This document shows positions 19,301 to 28,293 of a stretch of 64,000 nt of DNA, piece after piece (the first letter of the stretch is position 1; each line of letters starts with the position of its first letter). Below the pieces are notes generated by a model. It was not told the origin of the DNA and ran no database searches. It was given only the letters and a program-made list of their open reading frames with translations. The stretch comes from Bacteroidia bacterium (GTDB lineage Bacteria; Bacteroidota; Bacteroidia; UKL13-3). The stretch is from NCBI GenBank assembly GCA_023151275.1, contig JAKLJI010000010.1, positions 49,646 through 113,645 on the forward strand. Reading direction: 5' to 3'. The position numbers and the translations under genes are program-made.

Positions 19301-20230
19301 CTTTCCTGCACCAAAACCACCATCACTGGTAGCACTTGGAAGAAAATTGGGACTTGCGGATTTAGTTATATAAATAGGTTGACTGGATGCCGGGATAATT
19401 TGGCTAGCCGATAAACCAGTGTACTTGAATTTTTGACCGGATTTTGCTGCAGCCCAAGGGTACACAGTTACAGCAGGACTTAAACCTTTCACATACCAGG
19501 TGTACTCCACCGTTACCAAATTGTTGGTAGAATTGGTTTCACCATTCACAAAGTGAAGGCTGTCTTTGTAACCAACCAGATTTACAACCTGGGCGGTTCC
19601 GGCAGTAATGCGCGAACCTACAAGTCTGAGTGCATTATCTGGGAAATTAGCATTGCAATTGGGCTGAAAAAATAAGTTTGTATTGTTTCCAAACTCATAA
19701 ACAACGGTTTGAGTAAAAGTTTGGCCCACAAAAATGGATGGAGTGCTCAGGGTTGATGAAATTGCCCGACCAGCAGCATTCGCAGTTAACAGGGTGTTGG
19801 TTGTAATGGTTCCGTTTCGAGTTACTGGTGCATTTTGCGCGCTGGTTACACGTAATACGTAATTTGCAGTCTTTCCATCAAATGGGGTTCCATTCAAACA
19901 AACCAATGAGTAGTCCACATAAAAGTAAACAGGAACCTTTTTACCAGCAGGAATTGACGAAAAAGAGCGAATTGAATCTGTGGGCTGAATAAACAAAGAG
20001 CTGTTTGTTCCCGTGAATCCATCAAATTCAACCTGAACATTGGTCAAAGTTTGGGCTCCATTGTTTGTAATGGTGAACGACATCCAAGCGCCCCGAGGTC
20101 CTTGTCCATTGCAGTAATTGGCATCAATCCACATCACCTCTTGGGAGGTTAACTGTATCGTTTGCGACTTGAGTCCCGTTATCCAAAATAGACTGAACAA
20201 CAGAACATTTAAGTGTAATTTTTTGAGCAT
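16343..20230 (-). CDS. Giant PKD-repeat surface protein, N-terminal part (frameshifted before its sorting domain)
   Basis: Starts with a signal peptide (MLKKLHLNVLLFSLFW...LKSQ). The first 400 or so residues form a beta-rich region without recognised repeats, followed by an Ig-like/BIG2-type stretch (WISSNPLVATVNASGLVT) and about eight PKD repeats with the core WNFGDG or WDFGDG. The frame ends after a short, non-PKD-like tail (residues after TARIQN). The next PKD repeats and the T9SS signal lie in another frame in 14716-16416. A one-base change in the AAA at 16398-16400 (TTT on the coding strand) would restore one protein. Known for the class: such proteins are T9SS-exported and cell-surface bound, often for adhesion or gliding. 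Adhesin role here is inference. Confidence 0.85.
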   Translation of the reverse strand: MLKKLHLNVLLFSLFWITGLKSQTIQLTSQEVMWIDANYCNGQGPRGAWMSFTITNNGAQTLTNVQVEFDGFTGTNSSLFIQPTDSIRSFSSIPAGKKVPVYFYVDYSLVCLNGTPFDGKTANYVLRVTSAQNAPVTRNGTITTNTLLTANAAGRAISSTLSTPSIFVGQTFTQTVVYEFGNNTNLFFQPNCNANFPDNALRLVGSRITAGTAQVVNLVGYKDSLHFVNGETNSTNNLVTVEYTWYVKGLSPAVTVYPWAAAKSGQKFKYTGLSASQIIPASSQPIYITKSASPNFLPSATSDGGFGAGKVRWTVTLNNPSNQTISVGSIRDSIVPCMQISNPVVAGSQINLSNSLSVPLVNSNGNQYWVGLSPGFGTSQQYVVPASGSISLTYETDVTGCSSPSVRQNKAYGNSEGIEFGPATAYLSLGCNVPELSYPASVYCKTGTASPTLVGDAGGTYTGTAGLVINPSTGVINLAASSAGVHTVTYEVVVGQCTNTDTYSLTIHAYPEHPSAIQGDTILCQIGESTQLSNSVSGGVWISSNPLVATVNASGLVTSTGIGTSYITYKTSTYCGVDSVYALVSVGQLPSPEFSVSTTSRCLQDNRFEFVPTSFATHVGYEFNYGDGSRDTLFSGTLQYSYAASGSYEVRLQAFDTLSGCVDFDTIQVNVFPNPSGGLSVTQGSQCLTNNSFHFENGFVGNAGGISLSTYEIIGVWDTAFIGKEDLTYSFSNPGNYQVVLSVLSDSMCFSSDTVSVSVFSHPTPMFSVNDTLQCLLSNSFTFTNAVPGAYASVWNFGDGNSSPLDNPTHTYLVSDTFTVKLVATNSQGCKDSSETTVFVGEVGVPDFSFELPLCQSEYLFSNSSTNYSSVSWNFGDGTSSNDVHPKKTYLATGTYPVKLIINGFGCSDSITKSLTYSGPVFPVAGFTYTVADCKGTLDFTNTSTNAIEYIWDFGNGQVCTNFINNQLRSFGPGVHYVSLIAKGSGANCADTLTQVITVPPSPITVFSEVPLKCTRKVQFKNYSYFDSAWSWNFGDPTTGLLNESSAIEPMHEFSSNGSFDVRLITSNGTCFDTLTQTIVVDDSGVMPSASFTQTDIGGSCVNKIGFTNLSTSASTFVWRFHDGSSSTQENPSKTYSTAGVYPVTLVAVSSTGCIDSLSSTVMISQTKSGAQASFYPDDTVKCFVDHSFIFYNTSQYFGNGWIPKYYWDFGDGTTDTLNTFVYGKEYDTAGIYLVRLVAVAANGCQDTAYQQVQVKPSSHARFYAGTECTMTARIQNLSTSNRSGFPISRAKTYC

Positions 20231-20506
20231 AAGGTTGCGGGAATTTAAACCAATAATTTCCCGGAGACTGTAAATAATCCTTCAGGTGTCTAAGGAATAT
20301 ACCAGTAAACATAAATGGGGTTTAGTTGGTTGTTTTTTCTATTCGGGCTGCATGGGATTTAGCTGATAATTTTACAAAGACAGAAACTATCCACAGCCTT
20401 TTTCAAATCGTACAAAAAATTGAGTTGGAGGAAATCAACAGTCTAACTCCAGAATTATTACTCATTGAGCCACATAGTAATTCGTGGTTAATTTGTTAAA
20501 ATATTT

Positions 20507-20538
20507 TTTGTGTGGGCTTGAGACGCGTTGTATCTTCG
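20507..20538 (+). promoter_or_regulatory. Probable promoter of glutamine synthetase
   Basis: TTTG (20507-20510), a 20-nt spacer, then TATCTTCG (20531-20538). This fits the Bacteroidota TTTG-N19-21-TAnnTTTG promoter with one mismatch and lies 26 nt before the ATG. Confidence 0.5.
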
Positions 20539-20564
20539 GCGCCAATAAATTTTTACACTTCTCC

Positions 20565-22748
20565 ATGCTAACCCTTCGCTCCAAAGCTCTGGACATTGTT
20601 CAAAACAGAAAGTCAGTAGCAATCAACAAGATATCCGACAAGGTTTCGGATTTCTATGCTGTAAATGTGTTCACCGATTATGCCATGAAAGAGTTTCTTA
20701 ACAAGGAAGCTTACGAGGCAGTTCGGGATGCCATCAAAAAAGGTCAGAAAATTGACCGTACCATGGCCAATCAAATTGCATCCGGCATGAAAAGTTGGGC
20801 ATTGAGCATGGGAGTTACCCATTACACACACTGGTTTCAACCCTTAACCGGCGCAACTGCCGAAAAGCATGATTCCTTCTTCGACCCTTTGGAGGATGGA
20901 AGAGCAATTGAAAAATTCACAGGCGGTGCCTTGGTTCAGCAAGAGCCTGATGCTTCCAGTTTTCCAAACGGCGGTATTCGCAACACCTTTGAGGCTCGTG
21001 GCTATACTGCATGGGATCCTTCATCTCCAGCTTTTATTATTGAGAATGTGGGTGGAAAGACATTATGTATTCCTACCATTTTCGTTTCCTACACTGGTGA
21101 AGCACTTGATTATAAAGCTCCTTTATTAAAAGCCTTGCATGCAGTTGAAAATGCGGTTGTTGAAATTTGCTCCAGCTATTTCGACAAAAACGTAACCAAA
21201 GCGCATGCCTCCCTGGGCATTGAACAAGAGTACTTCCTGATTGACGAAGCCATGTGGTTTGCTCGTCCGGATTTGATGCTTTCAGGAAGAACCGTTATTG
21301 GCCATTCTCCAGAAAAAGGACAACAGTTGGAAGACCATTATTTTGGTTCGATTCCTCCGCGTGTATATGATTTCATGGTAGATTTTGAAAACGAAGCCTA
21401 TAAATTGGGAATTCCGCTCAAAACGCGCCACAATGAAGTTGCTCCATCGCAATACGAATGCGCTCCAAACTTTGAGGAGGTAAACCTTGCAATCGACCAC
21501 AATCAGCTGTTGATGGATATCATGGATAAGGTGGCAACCAGACATGGATTTAAAGTATTGTTTCACGAAAAACCTTTCTCAGGAATTAACGGTAGCGGTA
21601 AACACAACAACTGGAGTTTAATCACCAATACCGGTGTGAATCTGCTTTCTCCAACCAACAATCCGGAAACCAACCTGCAGTTCCTAACCTTCTTTGTGAA
21701 TGTAATTAAAGCTGTTCACGACCATGCTGATTTGTTGCGTGCTTCCATTGCAAGCGCCGGCAACGAACACCGTTTGGGAGCAAACGAGGCACCTCCTGCA
21801 ATCATGTCCATTTTCATTGGTTCACAATTAACTGATGTAATGGAAACCTTGTTTGGAAACAAAACCAGCAAGAAAACCAGTTCTGCAACTGCAATCAATG
21901 TAATCAACATTCCAGACATCCTTCTCGACAATACCGACCGTAACAGAACTTCTCCTTTTGCCTTTACTGGCAATAAGTTTGAGTTTCGTGCTGTAGGCTC
22001 AAGCGCCAATTCTGCTAATGCCATGATCGTGCTGAATACAGTTATGGCCAACCAATTGAAGAAATTCAAAGCCGAAGCAGATGCCCTAATCAAAAAAGGA
22101 AAGAAAAAAGAAGAAGCTATTTTGGAATTGCTGAAAGGGTATTACAAATCGAGTAAGAAAATTCTGTTTGAAGGTAATGGTTATTCCGATGAATGGGTTG
22201 TTGAAGCCGAAAAACGTGGCCTAAACAATATCAAAAATACACCTGAAGCATTGAATGCTTATATCAGCAAACAAAGCCGTGAGCTCTTTGTAAACAACGC
22301 GATTTTCAGCGAGAAAGAATTGGAAGCTCGCTATGAAATTATGCAAGAGCTGTACGTGAAGAAAATTGATATTGAAGCAAAAGTGCTTGTTCAATTGGCC
22401 GTTTCACATGTTATTCCTTCGGGTATTGCTTACCAGCGTAATTTGTCGGAATGCATTTCGGCCATGAAGGCTGCCGGTTTGAATAAATCTGACTATGAAG
22501 TACAATTGAACATGGTTAAAACCATTTCAGCCCATATCAAAACCGTTCAAACTAACGTAGATAAAATCCAGGCTGAGCTCGATAAAGCCCATCATATTGA
22601 AGACACTTACAAGCGCGCACTCGCCTTGTGCAACAAAGTGAAACCTTTATTTGAGCCAATTCGCAAAGGTTCGGATGCTTTGGAGTTTATGATTGACGAT
22701 GAACTCTGGAAACTTCCAAAATACCGCGAAATGCTGTTTATCAAGTAA
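20565..22748 (+). CDS. glnN: Glutamine synthetase type III
   Basis: Makes glutamine from glutamate, ammonia and ATP. I chose ATG 20565 (MLTLRSKALDIVQN); the open frame upstream lies in the promoter. The 727-aa length is that of GSIII, much longer than GSI. Seen: the GSIII-type N-terminal domain with TGATAEKHDSF, HNEVAPSQYE, the ATP/glutamate region NGSGKHNNWS, and EFRAVGSSANSANAM in the C-terminal half. It sits alone, divergent from the PKD gene, and ends in a strong terminator. No PII or transporter gene adjoins it. Confidence 0.96.
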   Translation: MLTLRSKALDIVQNRKSVAINKISDKVSDFYAVNVFTDYAMKEFLNKEAYEAVRDAIKKGQKIDRTMANQIASGMKSWALSMGVTHYTHWFQPLTGATAEKHDSFFDPLEDGRAIEKFTGGALVQQEPDASSFPNGGIRNTFEARGYTAWDPSSPAFIIENVGGKTLCIPTIFVSYTGEALDYKAPLLKALHAVENAVVEICSSYFDKNVTKAHASLGIEQEYFLIDEAMWFARPDLMLSGRTVIGHSPEKGQQLEDHYFGSIPPRVYDFMVDFENEAYKLGIPLKTRHNEVAPSQYECAPNFEEVNLAIDHNQLLMDIMDKVATRHGFKVLFHEKPFSGINGSGKHNNWSLITNTGVNLLSPTNNPETNLQFLTFFVNVIKAVHDHADLLRASIASAGNEHRLGANEAPPAIMSIFIGSQLTDVMETLFGNKTSKKTSSATAINVINIPDILLDNTDRNRTSPFAFTGNKFEFRAVGSSANSANAMIVLNTVMANQLKKFKAEADALIKKGKKKEEAILELLKGYYKSSKKILFEGNGYSDEWVVEAEKRGLNNIKNTPEALNAYISKQSRELFVNNAIFSEKELEARYEIMQELYVKKIDIEAKVLVQLAVSHVIPSGIAYQRNLSECISAMKAAGLNKSDYEVQLNMVKTISAHIKTVQTNVDKIQAELDKAHHIEDTYKRALALCNKVKPLFEPIRKGSDALEFMIDDELWKLPKYREMLFIK

Positions 22749-22756
22749 TTGATATG

Positions 22757-22787
22757 AAAAGGCAGGATAATTATCCTGCCTTTTTTT
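22757..22787 (+). terminator. Rho-independent terminator after glutamine synthetase
   Basis: Palindromic stem AAAAGGCAGGATAA/TTATCCTGCCTTTT followed by T residues. Confidence 0.9.
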
Positions 22788-22892
22788 ATTTTTAACCCAA
22801 AATAAAGACCTCTTTTAGTAAGGAAATGCCTAAAAAGGCTTTTTTACTTTGTTTTTTTTAATAAAATTGCGGTCTATACGTTTACTACACCC

Positions 22893-24950
22893 ATGAGAAA
22901 AAGTTACTTTCTTTTGACCCTTTTCGCATTTGTTCTCCTTTTGGCAGCCTGTTCTAAAAAAGGCTCCCTTTCTGCGGCACGCGAACACTTTGAAAAAAAG
23001 GAATATTTCCTGGCTGGTGATAACTACCGGAAGGTTTATTCCAGCAGTAAAAAGAAGGAGGAGCGTATTGAAGCTTCCTACCAGGCAGCTGAATGTTACC
23101 GCTTGATTAACGATAATAAAGCAGCTGACAGCTGGTACCAAAAGGCCATAAAGCTCAATCCGAAAAATCTGGAAGCTCAGTTAAAACTGGCTCAGGCGAA
23201 AAAGCGGATTCAGGAATTTGATAAAGCAATTATCGAATTCAAAAACTACCAGAAAATGGGTGGAGAGGTAAACGTTGAAAAAGAAATCAAGGGCTGCGAA
23301 AATGCACTTACCTGGAAGAACCAAAAAACCAGGTATATTATTGAAAATGTGAAAGGTTTGAATACCCGCTGGCAGGATTTTGGCGCTGTGTATTTCAAAA
23401 AAGACCAGCTCTATTTCACTTCCGACCGCGAAAAAGGAGTAAGCAGCAACCAATACGGCTGGACCGGAAACTGGTTCACAGATGTGTACACAGTTACCTA
23501 TAAAAAAGATAAGAAGAACCCGAACAATATCACCTATCAGGCTCCGGTTCTTGCAGATAAAAAAGTACTTAACGGAAAAATCAACGAAGGCGCTCTTTGT
23601 TTCGATTCGCGTTTTACCACTATGTTCCTCACCCGTTGCAACTACGACAACAATGGTAAAGGAAAAAAATGCCAGCTTTATACCTCAACACTTTCTGGTA
23701 CAGAATGGTCTGAACCTGTTTTGATGCCTTTTAGTCTTGATTCATTCTCTTGTGGTCAACCAACCATTACCAAAGATGGTCAAACCTTGTACTTCAGTTC
23801 GGATATGCCAGGTGGCCAGGGTGGAAAAGACATTTGGATGGTTACCTACAGCAAACGCGGAAGAAGCTGGGGAGATCCTGTAAATCTTGGTCCTACTGTA
23901 AATACACCGGATGATGAAATGTTCCCATTCATCCACGAAGACGGAACCTTGTATTTTTCATCTAACGGCCATACCGGCTTAGGTGGTCTTGATATCTTCT
24001 ATACCAAAGGTGAAGCTACAGACTGGAGCGATCCAATCAATATGAAATCTCCTGTTAACTCAGGTGGTGACGACTTCTCTATCATCGTTGACAAAGACAA
24101 AGAAAGTGGCTATTTCTCTTCCAACCGCGATGGCGGTCGTGGACAAGACGATATCTACCGCTTCTACATGAACCCACTTATCTTCAACTTGAGTGGCGTA
24201 GTAAGAAATGCAAAAACTCGTGAAATCCTTCCGAATGCAACCGTTACAATCACTAGCAGTTCGGACACAGGTAACATCGTTTTCAAAACCGATGAAAGTG
24301 GTTCTTACAAACTTCGTTTGAAAGCTAAAACTGATTACGAATTGAATGCTGTTAAGCAATATTTCTATGACAGCAAAATGGCCTTCCAAACTACCAAAAA
24401 CCTGGAAGTATCAACTGATTTGGTTCAGGATTTTGATTTGATTCCGTTCAATTTTGATTCACTTATCAAATTGGAAGGTATTTATTATGGTCTTGATAGT
24501 GCAGACATCCGTCCTGCTTCTGCCTTGATTCTTGATACCTTGATTATGACCCTGAACAGGTATCCAAATCTTCGCATTGAGTTGGGTTCACACACCGACT
24601 GTCGTGCAGATTCAATCTACAATATTCAACTTTCTCAACGCCGCGCAGATAGTGCAGTTGCATACCTGATGCGCCACGGCATTGACTCCCTTCGTCTGAT
24701 TTCAAAAGGATACGGAGAAAACAGCTTAGTTAACCATTGTGCCTGCGAAGGACCAAATGAGCGTATTCAAGCCAGAAAATGTACTGAAGAGGAGCATCAG
24801 CTTAATCGCCGTACAACAGTTAAATTCCTGGATTTGGATTACAATCCAAAAACCAAAGAAATTGTTGCTGATCCGAACAAACCAAAAGGAGCTGGCCGTC
24901 CTGGGCAACCACCAGCAAGAAGGCCTGGTCAACCGGCGCCTCGACGATAA
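22893..24950 (+). CDS. PorE-like lipoprotein: TPR, beta-propeller, CRD and OmpA domains
   Basis: Predicted peptidoglycan-binding outer membrane lipoprotein. Seen in order: signal peptide with lipobox LLAAC (Cys20), TPR-like helices (about 25-130), a propeller of PD40-type repeats (about 145-430; for example LYFSSDMPGGQGGKDIW and GYFSSNRDGGRGQDDIY), a carboxypeptidase-regulatory-like domain (about 430-520), and an OmpA-family domain (about 535-655) with ELGSHTDCRADS and LISKGYGE. A Pro/Gly/Arg-rich tail follows. This order is that of PorE, the T9SS component that tethers the machinery to peptidoglycan, but many Bacteroidota encode several such proteins. A paralogue follows at 25109. Confidence 0.85.
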   Translation: MRKSYFLLTLFAFVLLLAACSKKGSLSAAREHFEKKEYFLAGDNYRKVYSSSKKKEERIEASYQAAECYRLINDNKAADSWYQKAIKLNPKNLEAQLKLAQAKKRIQEFDKAIIEFKNYQKMGGEVNVEKEIKGCENALTWKNQKTRYIIENVKGLNTRWQDFGAVYFKKDQLYFTSDREKGVSSNQYGWTGNWFTDVYTVTYKKDKKNPNNITYQAPVLADKKVLNGKINEGALCFDSRFTTMFLTRCNYDNNGKGKKCQLYTSTLSGTEWSEPVLMPFSLDSFSCGQPTITKDGQTLYFSSDMPGGQGGKDIWMVTYSKRGRSWGDPVNLGPTVNTPDDEMFPFIHEDGTLYFSSNGHTGLGGLDIFYTKGEATDWSDPINMKSPVNSGGDDFSIIVDKDKESGYFSSNRDGGRGQDDIYRFYMNPLIFNLSGVVRNAKTREILPNATVTITSSSDTGNIVFKTDESGSYKLRLKAKTDYELNAVKQYFYDSKMAFQTTKNLEVSTDLVQDFDLIPFNFDSLIKLEGIYYGLDSADIRPASALILDTLIMTLNRYPNLRIELGSHTDCRADSIYNIQLSQRRADSAVAYLMRHGIDSLRLISKGYGENSLVNHCACEGPNERIQARKCTEEEHQLNRRTTVKFLDLDYNPKTKEIVADPNKPKGAGRPGQPPARRPGQPAPRR

Positions 24951-24954
24951 ACGT

Positions 24955-24987
24955 AAAAAGGCTGTCTGATTCCAGGCAGCCTTTTTT
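24955..24987 (+). terminator. Rho-independent terminator between the two OmpA-family genes
   Basis: A 14-bp stem AAAAAGGCTGTCTG/CAGGCAGCCTTTTT with a G-T pair, loop ATTC, then T residues. It indicates that the two paralogues are transcribed separately. Confidence 0.88.
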
Positions 24988-25108
24988 CATTCAAAACCCC
25001 AAGAAACCTTTATCCAGAGGGCTTTTCCAAAGAACATGCAACCTTAAACCAAGACCCTGTGACAAAACATGTGCAGAGCCTCCGCCGTTTTGCTTATTTT
25101 GTAACCCC

Positions 25109-27052
25109 ATGAAAAAACTACTCATTGTCCTGTTTCTTGTTTTTGCAGCCATCTACAATTCCCTGGCTCAGGACAAACCTCGTCCTTGGGCATTTGAACT
25201 TGAACGTGCAGATATGGCTTACAAAGCCAAGAAGTTCAATACAGCTGCAAACCTGTATCAAAAGGTTTACCCCAAGGTAAAGGACCAAGACGAGAAACAG
25301 CTGGTGCTGTTTAAAATTGCAGATAGCTATCGCAAAAGCAATAATTTTAAACAGGCCATCAAATGGTTTGAAGAAGTAGTAAACAGCAAATATCCTGACC
25401 CTAAAGTCTTATTCTCATACGGCCAATTGCTTAAAAACTTTGAACGCTACGATGAAGCAGGAAGAGCCTTTTATGATTTTTTGTTTGAAGTTCCTGGAGA
25501 TGCATTAGCCAAAGATGCCATGGCCGGCTGTTCTATCGCCTCAGAATGGAAAGCAAATCCACAAAAGTTTACCATCACCAACCTTGAAAACCTGAATTCG
25601 GAGTATAGCGATTACTCGCCATTTTGGGTGAACGATAAACTGATTTTCACTTCGTCACGGAAAGAATCTCAAGGCTCTGGAATTTTTGAATGGACTGGCC
25701 AGAAATACAGTGATTTGTTTGAAGTGAATTTAACCGGTAACGACAAACCATCTCCCATAAAAAGTTTGAATACCGATTTCAACGAAGGTGTTGCCTGGTT
25801 GGACGCAGAAGGAAGATCGGCCTATTTTACTCAATGCAATGGAATTGATGGAAAAGGCTTGAATTGCAAAATTTATGTGAGTTATTTCAACGACAACAAA
25901 TGGACTGCACCGCAAGCTTTACCCTTCAACTCGGATAGCTTTTCTTGCGGCCACCCCGCTTTTAGTCCGGATGGAAAAACGCTTTTCATTAGCAGTGATA
26001 GGCCAGGAGGTTTGGGAGAGAAAGATATTTGGATGGTACCCTTCGACCCGGTAAAAAACAATTGGGGAGAACCCCAAAATCCCGGAAATGCAATCAACTC
26101 GGCAGATGATGAATTATTTCCTTGGGTAGATGAAAACAATAGCCTGTACTTCGCTTCCAAAGGCCATATCGGCATGGGAGGTTTAGACATTTTCAAGGCT
26201 GAAAAAGCTGGTAATGGATTCAGACCTGCTGAGAACTTAAAATACCCCATAAATTCCGGAGCAGATGATTTTGGATTGATTATGTTACCCGAATCAAAAC
26301 GAAAACTGCAAGCTCCCTTTGCCTGGTTTAGCTCAAACCGCGAAGGAGGTAAAGGCGACGATGATTTGTATTCAATCAGCATAAAACCATTTGTATTTTT
26401 GGTAAAAGGCCAGGTAAAAGAGCGTGAAAGCAACCAAGCGATGAGTGGAGTTCAGGTTGAAGCCATGGATGAAAATGGAAAAACCATTCTTCAAACCAAA
26501 ACAAACGACAAAGGTGAATTTGCAGGTGAAATTCCACTCAATACACTTGCCAGTTTAAGCATCAAGAAAAATGGATTTTTAAGTCCGGCCGCTGTTCAGC
26601 TCAACAGCATGGGCGTTCAAAAAGATACAACGGCCATCTTGAATTTTCTGTTGGATGCCATTCCAACCCAAGACATTGAAATTACCATGCAAGGCATTTA
26701 TTACGACGTTGACAAATGGGATATCCGCTCGGATGCCCGTCCGGTGCTCGATTCCTTGTCGAATGTATTGAAAGCCAATCCCAGTCTCGTAATTGAACTT
26801 GCCTCGCATACCGACAGTCGCGCCCCGGCTGAATACAACCTGGAATTATCGAAGAAAAGGGCAATTAGCTGTGTAAATTACCTCAGTCAAAAAGGAATTC
26901 CCAAAGACAGAATGGTACCTGTAGGCTACGGCGAAACCAAATTGGTTAACGATTGCTCAGACGATGTGGACTGTTCGGAAGAGGAACATCAAATGAATCG
27001 AAGAACCACTGTTCGGGTGCTGAGGAACGACTACAAAAATAAAGGCAGATAA
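25109..27052 (+). CDS. PorE-like OmpA-family protein, second paralogue
   Basis: Same domain order as the gene before it: TPR-like helices (about 30-140), PD40-type propeller (about 150-425; LFISSDRPGGLGEKDIW, WFSSNREGGKGDDDLY), carboxypeptidase-regulatory-like domain (about 430-520), OmpA domain (about 530-640; ELASHTDSRAPAEYNLELS, MVPVGYGE). It has a plain signal peptide ending SLAQ and no lipobox cysteine, so it is periplasmic rather than lipid-anchored, unlike its neighbour. The two are likely products of an old tandem duplication. Binding to peptidoglycan through the OmpA domain is expected from the family; a T9SS or gliding role is inference. Confidence 0.85.
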   Translation: MKKLLIVLFLVFAAIYNSLAQDKPRPWAFELERADMAYKAKKFNTAANLYQKVYPKVKDQDEKQLVLFKIADSYRKSNNFKQAIKWFEEVVNSKYPDPKVLFSYGQLLKNFERYDEAGRAFYDFLFEVPGDALAKDAMAGCSIASEWKANPQKFTITNLENLNSEYSDYSPFWVNDKLIFTSSRKESQGSGIFEWTGQKYSDLFEVNLTGNDKPSPIKSLNTDFNEGVAWLDAEGRSAYFTQCNGIDGKGLNCKIYVSYFNDNKWTAPQALPFNSDSFSCGHPAFSPDGKTLFISSDRPGGLGEKDIWMVPFDPVKNNWGEPQNPGNAINSADDELFPWVDENNSLYFASKGHIGMGGLDIFKAEKAGNGFRPAENLKYPINSGADDFGLIMLPESKRKLQAPFAWFSSNREGGKGDDDLYSISIKPFVFLVKGQVKERESNQAMSGVQVEAMDENGKTILQTKTNDKGEFAGEIPLNTLASLSIKKNGFLSPAAVQLNSMGVQKDTTAILNFLLDAIPTQDIEITMQGIYYDVDKWDIRSDARPVLDSLSNVLKANPSLVIELASHTDSRAPAEYNLELSKKRAISCVNYLSQKGIPKDRMVPVGYGETKLVNDCSDDVDCSEEEHQMNRRTTVRVLRNDYKNKGR

Positions 27053-27056
27053 TACC

Positions 27057-27064
27057 TACTTTTG
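27057..27064 (+). promoter_or_regulatory. -7 element TACTTTTG just before purM
   Basis: Perfect TAnnTTTG match only 5 nt before the purM ATG, which implies a very short or absent leader. No clear -33 element. Confidence 0.4.
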
Positions 27065-27069
27065 CGCCA

Positions 27070-28236
27070 ATGAGCGCGGATAAATACATGAGACGCGGTG
27101 TATCCTCCCAAAAGGAAGATGTACATGCGGCTATTAAAAACCTCGATAAAGGTTTATTTCCCGGAGCCTTTTGCAAGGTGGTTCCTGATTACCTGGGCAA
27201 TGACCCCGAATTTTGCACCCTGATGCATGCCGATGGTGCGGGAACAAAATCCAGTTTGGCCTACCTGTATTGGAAAGAAACCGGCGACCTGAGCGTTTGG
27301 AAAGGAATTGCACAGGATGCAGTGGTTATGAACCTCAACGATTTGCTTTGTGCCGGTGTTTATACAGACATCACACTTTCCTCAACCATTGGGAGAAATA
27401 AAAACCTAATTCCGGGAGAAGTGATATCGGCCATCATTGATGGAACAGAAGAATTTCTGGCCAGCCTTGAGCCTTATGGAATTCGGGTTTACTCAACAGG
27501 AGGCGAAACCGCAGATGTTGGCGATTTGGTAAGAACCATCATCGTTGATTCTACGGTATGCGCTCGCGCGAAACGTTCAGATATTATTTCAAATCATCAT
27601 ATTCAACCCGGAGATGTAATTATTGGTATTGCCGGATTTGGACAAGCCCCTTGGGAAAAGGAATACAATGCCGGAATGGGCTCCAATGGGTTAACCATGG
27701 CTCGCCACGATACCTTATCAAACGACTACAGAAAAGTGACCGAGAGCTATGACCCTTTGGTGCCTAATGATTTGGTGTACACCGGAAACCTCAAGTTAAC
27801 AGATAAACTTCCCGGCCATCCACTGGATGTCGGAAAAATGATATTATCACCTACGCGCTCTTTTAGTCCAATAATGCCTGAATTAATTAAGGCTTTCAAA
27901 GACCAGATTCACGGCATGGTGCATTGTTCAGGAGGAGGTCAAACCAAAATTCTGCACTTTGCCAATCAGGTTAAAATTATCAAAGACAACTTATTTGAAT
28001 GTCCACCGCTGTTTGCTATGATTCAGGAGCAATCGGGCTCTGAATGGCAGGAAATGTATAAAGTGTTTAACATGGGTTGTTTGCTTGAATTGTATGTGCC
28101 CGAAGCTTCTGCACAAGCTATACTCGACTTTGTGAAGCAACTAGGCATTGACGCCCGCATTACTGGTCGTGTGGAGGCTGCAGCTGAAAAATCCTTGGAA
28201 ATACACAGCGAAAAAGGAAGTTTCTTTTATGCTTAA
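27070..28236 (+). CDS. purM: Phosphoribosylformylglycinamidine cyclo-ligase (AIR synthetase)
   Basis: Fifth step of purine synthesis: converts FGAM to aminoimidazole ribotide with ATP. Seen: N-terminal MRRGVSSQKEDVHAAIKNLD, the AIRS phosphate-binding region HADGAGTKSSLAYLY, QDAVVMNLNDLLCAGV, STGGETADVGD and GFGQAPWEKEY, plus the C-terminal CSGGGQTKILHF. The 388-aa length is that of the longer Bacteroidota-type PurM. No other pur gene is adjacent. A TACTTTTG element sits directly upstream. Confidence 0.95.
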   Translation: MSADKYMRRGVSSQKEDVHAAIKNLDKGLFPGAFCKVVPDYLGNDPEFCTLMHADGAGTKSSLAYLYWKETGDLSVWKGIAQDAVVMNLNDLLCAGVYTDITLSSTIGRNKNLIPGEVISAIIDGTEEFLASLEPYGIRVYSTGGETADVGDLVRTIIVDSTVCARAKRSDIISNHHIQPGDVIIGIAGFGQAPWEKEYNAGMGSNGLTMARHDTLSNDYRKVTESYDPLVPNDLVYTGNLKLTDKLPGHPLDVGKMILSPTRSFSPIMPELIKAFKDQIHGMVHCSGGGQTKILHFANQVKIIKDNLFECPPLFAMIQEQSGSEWQEMYKVFNMGCLLELYVPEASAQAILDFVKQLGIDARITGRVEAAAEKSLEIHSEKGSFFYA

Positions 28237-28293
28237 GCCTGGAATCACAGAAAATTAACCCCAGTTCATTTATATTTACCCAACGCTATACCC

